From Bacillota bacterium (GTDB lineage: Bacteria > Bacillota > Sulfobacillia > Sulfobacillales > Sulfobacillaceae): a stretch of 44,596 bases of DNA. The stretch is taken from assembly GCA_021820965.1 (NCBI GenBank), contig JAKACZ010000039.1:1-44596 (forward strand), read 5' to 3'. Positions 41,700-44,596 of the stretch are shown in pieces. Position numbers and translations under genes: made by a program. Within the stretch, counting starts at the first letter, position 1; each line of letters begins with the position of its first letter. Below the pieces are notes generated by a model. It saw only the letters and a list, made by a program, of their open reading frames with translations, was not told the origin of the DNA and did not search any database.

Positions 41700-42032
41700 T
41701 TAAGGTGGGGTCGCATCGTAGGGCGGCCCTCCTTCTTGGCAGACACTATCCCACAGGGCCCGAACCAGTGCGAGACCCATCCCGCATCCCTGCCAACCCT
41801 TGAGCAAATAGATCGCATAGAGTTCATAATCATAGCCCTGGAGTGGGGCTCGTATTGGCCCGCCATCAGCAAAGCCCACCACATAGCCGCCCGGCGTCAC
41901 CGCCACCCAGCACATCAGCTCGGAACGCCGCAGGCGCTCTATTCGCCGGGCCACGCCTTCGCCCAAATCGCGCTCCAGCCGGTCGAGAACGTCGTCCTCG
42001 CTCAGCCCCTGATATGTGCTCCGGCTACGAAA
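41700..42032 (-). pseudogene. GNAT acetyltransferase fragment truncated at both ends
   Basis: The frame from 42032 (in-frame TGA just upstream) reads STYQGLSEDDVLDRLERDLG, then VGFADGG and YELYAIYLLKGWQGCGMGLA, the GNAT acetyl-CoA-binding motif (Q/RxxGxG/A, here QGCGMG). The first ~30 residues of the fold and everything after the A-motif helix (the C-terminal FYxxxGF part) are missing. The C-terminal break coincides with the IS right-end remnant. Probably not functional. Confidence 0.65.
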
Positions 42033-42035
42033 TCA

Positions 42036-42247
42036 GGAACCGCGGGGTGATACGAGATACGAGATTCGGATTTGGTGGTTTACGACCTCCGGCCCAGCAA
42101 TCCAGACCTAACGCATTACTACGTCCCCTTCCGTCGCACAGCGTTTGTTAACCTTACAACGTACTCTTCCCTGTCTGTTTCGGTAGCCGGAGGATTGTTG
42201 TGAAAACCTGATATCATACAGGAAGGTGCACCGAGGAGGCATTTCGG
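42036..42247. other. Intergenic region before the hydrolase gene
   Basis: No gene. It holds a short tandem repeat (TACGAGA twice, 42051-42064) and a GAGGAGG ribosome binding site for the gene at 42248. A TATCAT at 42212-42217 could be a -10 box, but no -35 is at the right distance. Confidence 0.4.
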
Positions 42248-43072
42248 ATGGATTTTCGAACGGAATGGTTGACTATTAACGGTCGACGGATGCGCCTGCT
42301 GGCCGCAGACGGCGGCCCACGCGCGGTACTCTGCTGGCCCGGAACCGGGGAGCCGGCGGAAGAGTTTTTGGGCTTGATGGAGCGCGGCCACAATACCGGA
42401 TACACGGTAGCGGCAATAGACCCGCCCGGCCACGGATTATCCCAGCCGTGGCCCGACAGCTGGGATTGGAGGGCTGCGGGTTTAATCATTCAAGAAGCCT
42501 TGGCGCACCTGGGTCATCCGGCCATTCTAGCCGGGCATTCATTGGGCGGCACCACCGTGTTGATGGCCGCACCGAAGCCGCATGGGGTGCTCGGCATGCT
42601 GGTATTGGATGGGGGCCTTCCCATGGCGGAGCCTTATGCCACCCCCGAGGCAGTCGAGGAGGCGTTGAAAGGCTGGTTTCAAGACAACGAGTTCCCGGAT
42701 TGGAACACCTTTTTGTTCCATGTGCGGGCTGAGCTTCGCCACTGGAATTCCACCGTTGAAGCAGGACTGCGTGCCATGATGGTCGAAGAAAACGCGGTTA
42801 TTAAACCCCGGGCGGATCTTGGCACCATCGCCGCCATGCTCTGGAATCTTTCGCAATATCAACTTGAGCAGGTGCCGGCGTCTGACCTGCCAACGCTGAT
42901 GGTGCTGAGCGAGGAAAAGATCTCCGCTGAAGATCGGAGCATACTCAAACAGCGACTACCCAAACTCGAGGTGGAGGAACTGACGGCTGCAGGACACGAG
43001 CTTCCCTGGGAGGCTCCCGACACGGTTTTGCAGGCGTTGGAAAAATTGGCCGCGCGAATCAATTGGACTTAG
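42248..43072 (+). CDS. Alpha/beta-hydrolase
   Basis: 274 residues with the nucleophile elbow GHSLGG (Ser98), an oxyanion region near WPGTGEP and the catalytic His250 in AAGHELPW; the acid is probably in TLMVLSEEKIS. Esterase, lactonase or similar; the substrate is unknown. CGAGGAGGC precedes the ATG. Its end overlaps the convergent gene at 43069 by 4 bases. Confidence 0.88.
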   Translation: MDFRTEWLTINGRRMRLLAADGGPRAVLCWPGTGEPAEEFLGLMERGHNTGYTVAAIDPPGHGLSQPWPDSWDWRAAGLIIQEALAHLGHPAILAGHSLGGTTVLMAAPKPHGVLGMLVLDGGLPMAEPYATPEAVEEALKGWFQDNEFPDWNTFLFHVRAELRHWNSTVEAGLRAMMVEENAVIKPRADLGTIAAMLWNLSQYQLEQVPASDLPTLMVLSEEKISAEDRSILKQRLPKLEVEELTAAGHELPWEAPDTVLQALEKLAARINWT

Positions 43073-43416
43073 CCGTGACCGTTAGGACCATTGCCTTCTG
43101 GTCCCGATTCTGGCACTGCAGGTTTCGGCCCTATTGTCTCGCCGAAGGCTGATTGCATTAGCTTAATGGGAAGACGGGTCATGCCTTCAAGTGCCCACAA
43201 GGTCTCATCCAGGCCTTCGGCTACGCCGCTGCGGCTAGACTGAAGCTGTCTGCGGACAGTGCGAAACGGCGATGCCACGATGGTATCGACAAACCATAAT
43301 TCCTGCCGAATGACGTCTTTTAGCGAATTCACCGGTCGTATCGGCGGTTTTGGATGCTTGTTGACGGGCTTTCGTACCCGATGGCGACGTTCCGTGGATT
43401 GCTCTCGCTCTTCCAT
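43069..43416 (-). CDS. Hypothetical 115-residue protein with basic proline-rich N-terminus
   Basis: ATG 43416 is set by AAGGGACACCT. Residues 1-35 are Arg/Lys/Pro-rich (RRHRVRKPVNKHPKPPIRPV); the middle is helical (LKDVIRQELWFVDTIVASPF, then EGLDETLWALEGMTRLP). The end is Gly/Pro-rich (SGPEGNGPNGHG). The layout is loosely like polymer-granule or nucleoid-associated small proteins, but I recognise no family. Divergent from panD. Confidence 0.55.
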   Translation of the reverse strand: MEEREQSTERRHRVRKPVNKHPKPPIRPVNSLKDVIRQELWFVDTIVASPFRTVRRQLQSSRSGVAEGLDETLWALEGMTRLPIKLMQSAFGETIGPKPAVPESGPEGNGPNGHG

Positions 43417-43590
43417 AGGTGTCCCTTCTTTGTGGATTTGGCGTCGTGGTTCTGGGATATCATCCCTTCGCTGGACAAATTCTATGCGCATCCGGCAAAC
43501 TTCCCGCCGTCTGGCATACAATGGAGACAGAGAGAGCATGCGACCCGTGACCACCGGGCAGCCGTCCGATTTGGGAAGGAGCGTTTTTTT

Positions 43591-43986
43591 GTGTTCCGTG
43601 AAATGTTGAAGTCCAAGATCCATCGCGCAACCGTGACCGAGTCCAACCTTAACTACGTGGGCAGCCTAACTCTGGGTTATGCGCTGTGCGAAGCTGCGGA
43701 CATTTTGCCGTACGAATTTGTTCACATCACAAACATCAATAACGGCGACCACTGGGTCACATATGTCATTCAGGACCGCGAAAATCCGGGATCGGTGTGC
43801 CTCAACGGTACCGCGGCACGGCACTTTCATCCCGGAGACCCGGTTATCATATTGGCGTACGGGCAATACTCGGAGGAGGAAATTCGTGCAGGGCTAAACC
43901 CACGCATCGTTCATGTCGATCAAGACAACCAGATAACGGCGGTGATCGCCGGCGAAAAACCCTTTACCCTCGACATGGAAGAGTGA
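43591..43986 (+). CDS. panD: Aspartate 1-decarboxylase PanD
   Basis: The start is GTG at 43591, giving FREMLKSKIHRATVTESNLN, and it puts the self-cleavage site at Gly24-Ser25 (NYVGSLT) exactly as in the family. Cleavage makes the pyruvoyl cofactor that decarboxylates aspartate to beta-alanine for pantothenate and CoA. Conserved NGTAARHFHPGDPVIILAYG follows. GGAAGGAG lies ~10 bases upstream. 131 residues, normal. panB and panC are not in the window. Confidence 0.95.
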   Translation: MFREMLKSKIHRATVTESNLNYVGSLTLGYALCEAADILPYEFVHITNINNGDHWVTYVIQDRENPGSVCLNGTAARHFHPGDPVIILAYGQYSEEEIRAGLNPRIVHVDQDNQITAVIAGEKPFTLDMEE

Positions 43987-44049
43987 AGTGCTTTTGACAC
44001 GGAAAGGCTAATGGCGGGCATCGAACTTCTTACAAGGAGGGAACGAGCC

Positions 44050-44361
44050 ATGGCAATTGCTGAGGTCAGGGTTCTGCCGATTGGCACCGACGCGGCAAGT
44101 ATTTCCAGCTACATCGAGGATTGTTTTGAGATTGCCGCCTCTGCACTCGGTGTCGAAAGTGTGCTAACGCCTACCTCGACCTTGTTGGAGGGAGAGCTCG
44201 ACCACATCCTTGCAGTGGTTGAGGCTATGCACCGTACGCCGTTCCACAACGGTGTGGATCGCGTTGTCACCACCGTCACCATCGATGATCGGGTGGATAA
44301 GCGGTTGGAGATGGACGATATGGTGAATGCCGTCTTACGCAACGATGTCCAAGACGTTTAA
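44050..44361 (+). CDS. MTH1187/YqgV-family thiamine-binding protein
   Basis: 103 residues with EVRVLPIGTDAASISSYIED and LTPTSTLLEGELDHILAVVE, matching the MTH1187 (DUF77) ferredoxin-like family. Members bind thiamine or its precursors as tetramers; a role in thiamine handling is inferred from family work. AAGGAGGG, well spaced, sets the ATG at 44050. It follows panD by 63 bases and is ended by a hairpin. Confidence 0.85.
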   Translation: MAIAEVRVLPIGTDAASISSYIEDCFEIAASALGVESVLTPTSTLLEGELDHILAVVEAMHRTPFHNGVDRVVTTVTIDDRVDKRLEMDDMVNAVLRNDVQDV

Positions 44362-44367
44362 TGAGAC

Positions 44368-44391
44368 GGCGCGGGGTAACTCACCCGCGCC
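44368..44391 (+). terminator. GC-rich hairpin after the thiamine-binding gene
   Basis: GGCGCGGG (44368-44375) and CCCGCGCC (44384-44391) form a perfect 8-bp stem with an 8-base loop, 7 bases after the stop codon. No T run follows. From here to 44514 I see no gene. Confidence 0.6.
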
Positions 44392-44514
44392 CTCTCACAC
44401 TACTCGGTATTCCCCCGGGATTGCGGCATGGTTCCGTTAACCCGCATGGTTAAGCAAGAGTGGTCATTTCCGTTACGAAAAACTTACCCAAAGTTACCCA
44501 GGCTCATTTTCCAC

Positions 44515-44596
44515 TTATTGTTCGCTCTCCGCTTTTGGAACCACGGTTTTTCCTAAAGCTGGAGTCTGGCCATTAACGGTGGCGGGCGACTGTCCA
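44515..44596 (-). CDS. C-terminal tail of a CDS entering from the right edge
   Basis: On the minus strand the frame from the window edge stays open for 26 codons to a TAA at 44515, ending GKTVVPKAESEQ. The polar tail looks like the end of a soluble protein; the family cannot be told. The minus strand beyond it shows only a weak stem (44481-44495). Confidence 0.35.
   Translation of the reverse strand, partial: GQSPATVNGQTPALGKTVVPKAESEQ

Overview
The window looks like chromosomal DNA of a moderately GC-rich, spore-forming, single-membrane Firmicute. A Sulfobacillus-like organism is my best guess from gene content; this is inference and was not searched. Supporting observations are a Spo0E-like phosphatase, the flagellar order flgN-flgK-flgL-fliW-csrA, fliO/P/Q/R-flhB-flhA-flhF-flhG in one run, no P-ring or L-ring genes (flgI, flgH), and strong GGAGG-type ribosome binding sites.

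Layout. (1) 1-5,850 is an accessory region: a truncated ORF at the edge, degraded reading frames, an orphan 448-residue protein behind a perfect 9-bp inverted repeat, a divergent excisionase-like/XRE regulator pair, and a HigBA-type toxin-antitoxin module. The module lies between two ~152-bp direct copies of the regulator gene's 3' end. (2) 5,809-6,153 holds a tRNA operon on the minus strand (fMet, Met, Lys) with a consensus promoter and a terminator. (3) 6,192-10,749 on the plus strand carries two small genes (one Spo0E-like) and then the late flagellar/regulatory operon yaaR-like, flgN, flgK, flgL, fliW, csrA. (4) 10,694-22,170 carries minus-strand flagellar genes: fliL-fliM-fliN, and fliO-fliP-fliQ-fliR-flhB-flhA-flhF-flhG-flgF-flgG, with a plus-strand lytic transglycosylase between the two groups. 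(5) 22,287-23,788 holds two plus-strand genes, a 2-hydroxyacid dehydrogenase and a lipoprotein. (6) 23,793-38,264 is a second long minus-strand flagellar run: fxsA, a glycosyltransferase-like/TPR protein, an unknown gene, motA, motB, flgB, flgC, fliE, fliF, fliG, fliH, fliI, fliJ, a PilZ protein, fliK, flgD, a TIGR02530-type gene and flgE, ending at a hairpin terminator. (7) 38,281-42,032 holds MFS, chromate-transporter and aldo/keto-reductase genes, bracketed by two IS200/IS605-like right-end hairpins; one carries a broken TnpB zinc-finger remnant and the other abuts a truncated acetyltransferase. (8) 42,248-44,596 is housekeeping: an alpha/beta hydrolase, an unknown proline-rich protein, panD, an MTH1187-type thiamine-binding protein and the tail of a minus-strand CDS.

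Together the genes encode nearly the whole basal body, rod, hook, hook-filament junction, type III export apparatus, C-ring and stator. Flagellin, filament cap (fliD), fliS, sigma-28 (fliA), flgM and the chemotaxis genes are not in the window and must be elsewhere or absent. The least ordinary signals are: the CheY-binding-type peptide, which is missing from FliM but present at the N-terminus of FliN; the csrA/fliN antisense overlap; a PilZ protein where fliJ-fliK operons often carry ylxF; the degenerate glycosyltransferase/TPR and unknown genes ahead of motAB; and the frameshifted toxin inside a repeat-bounded segment.
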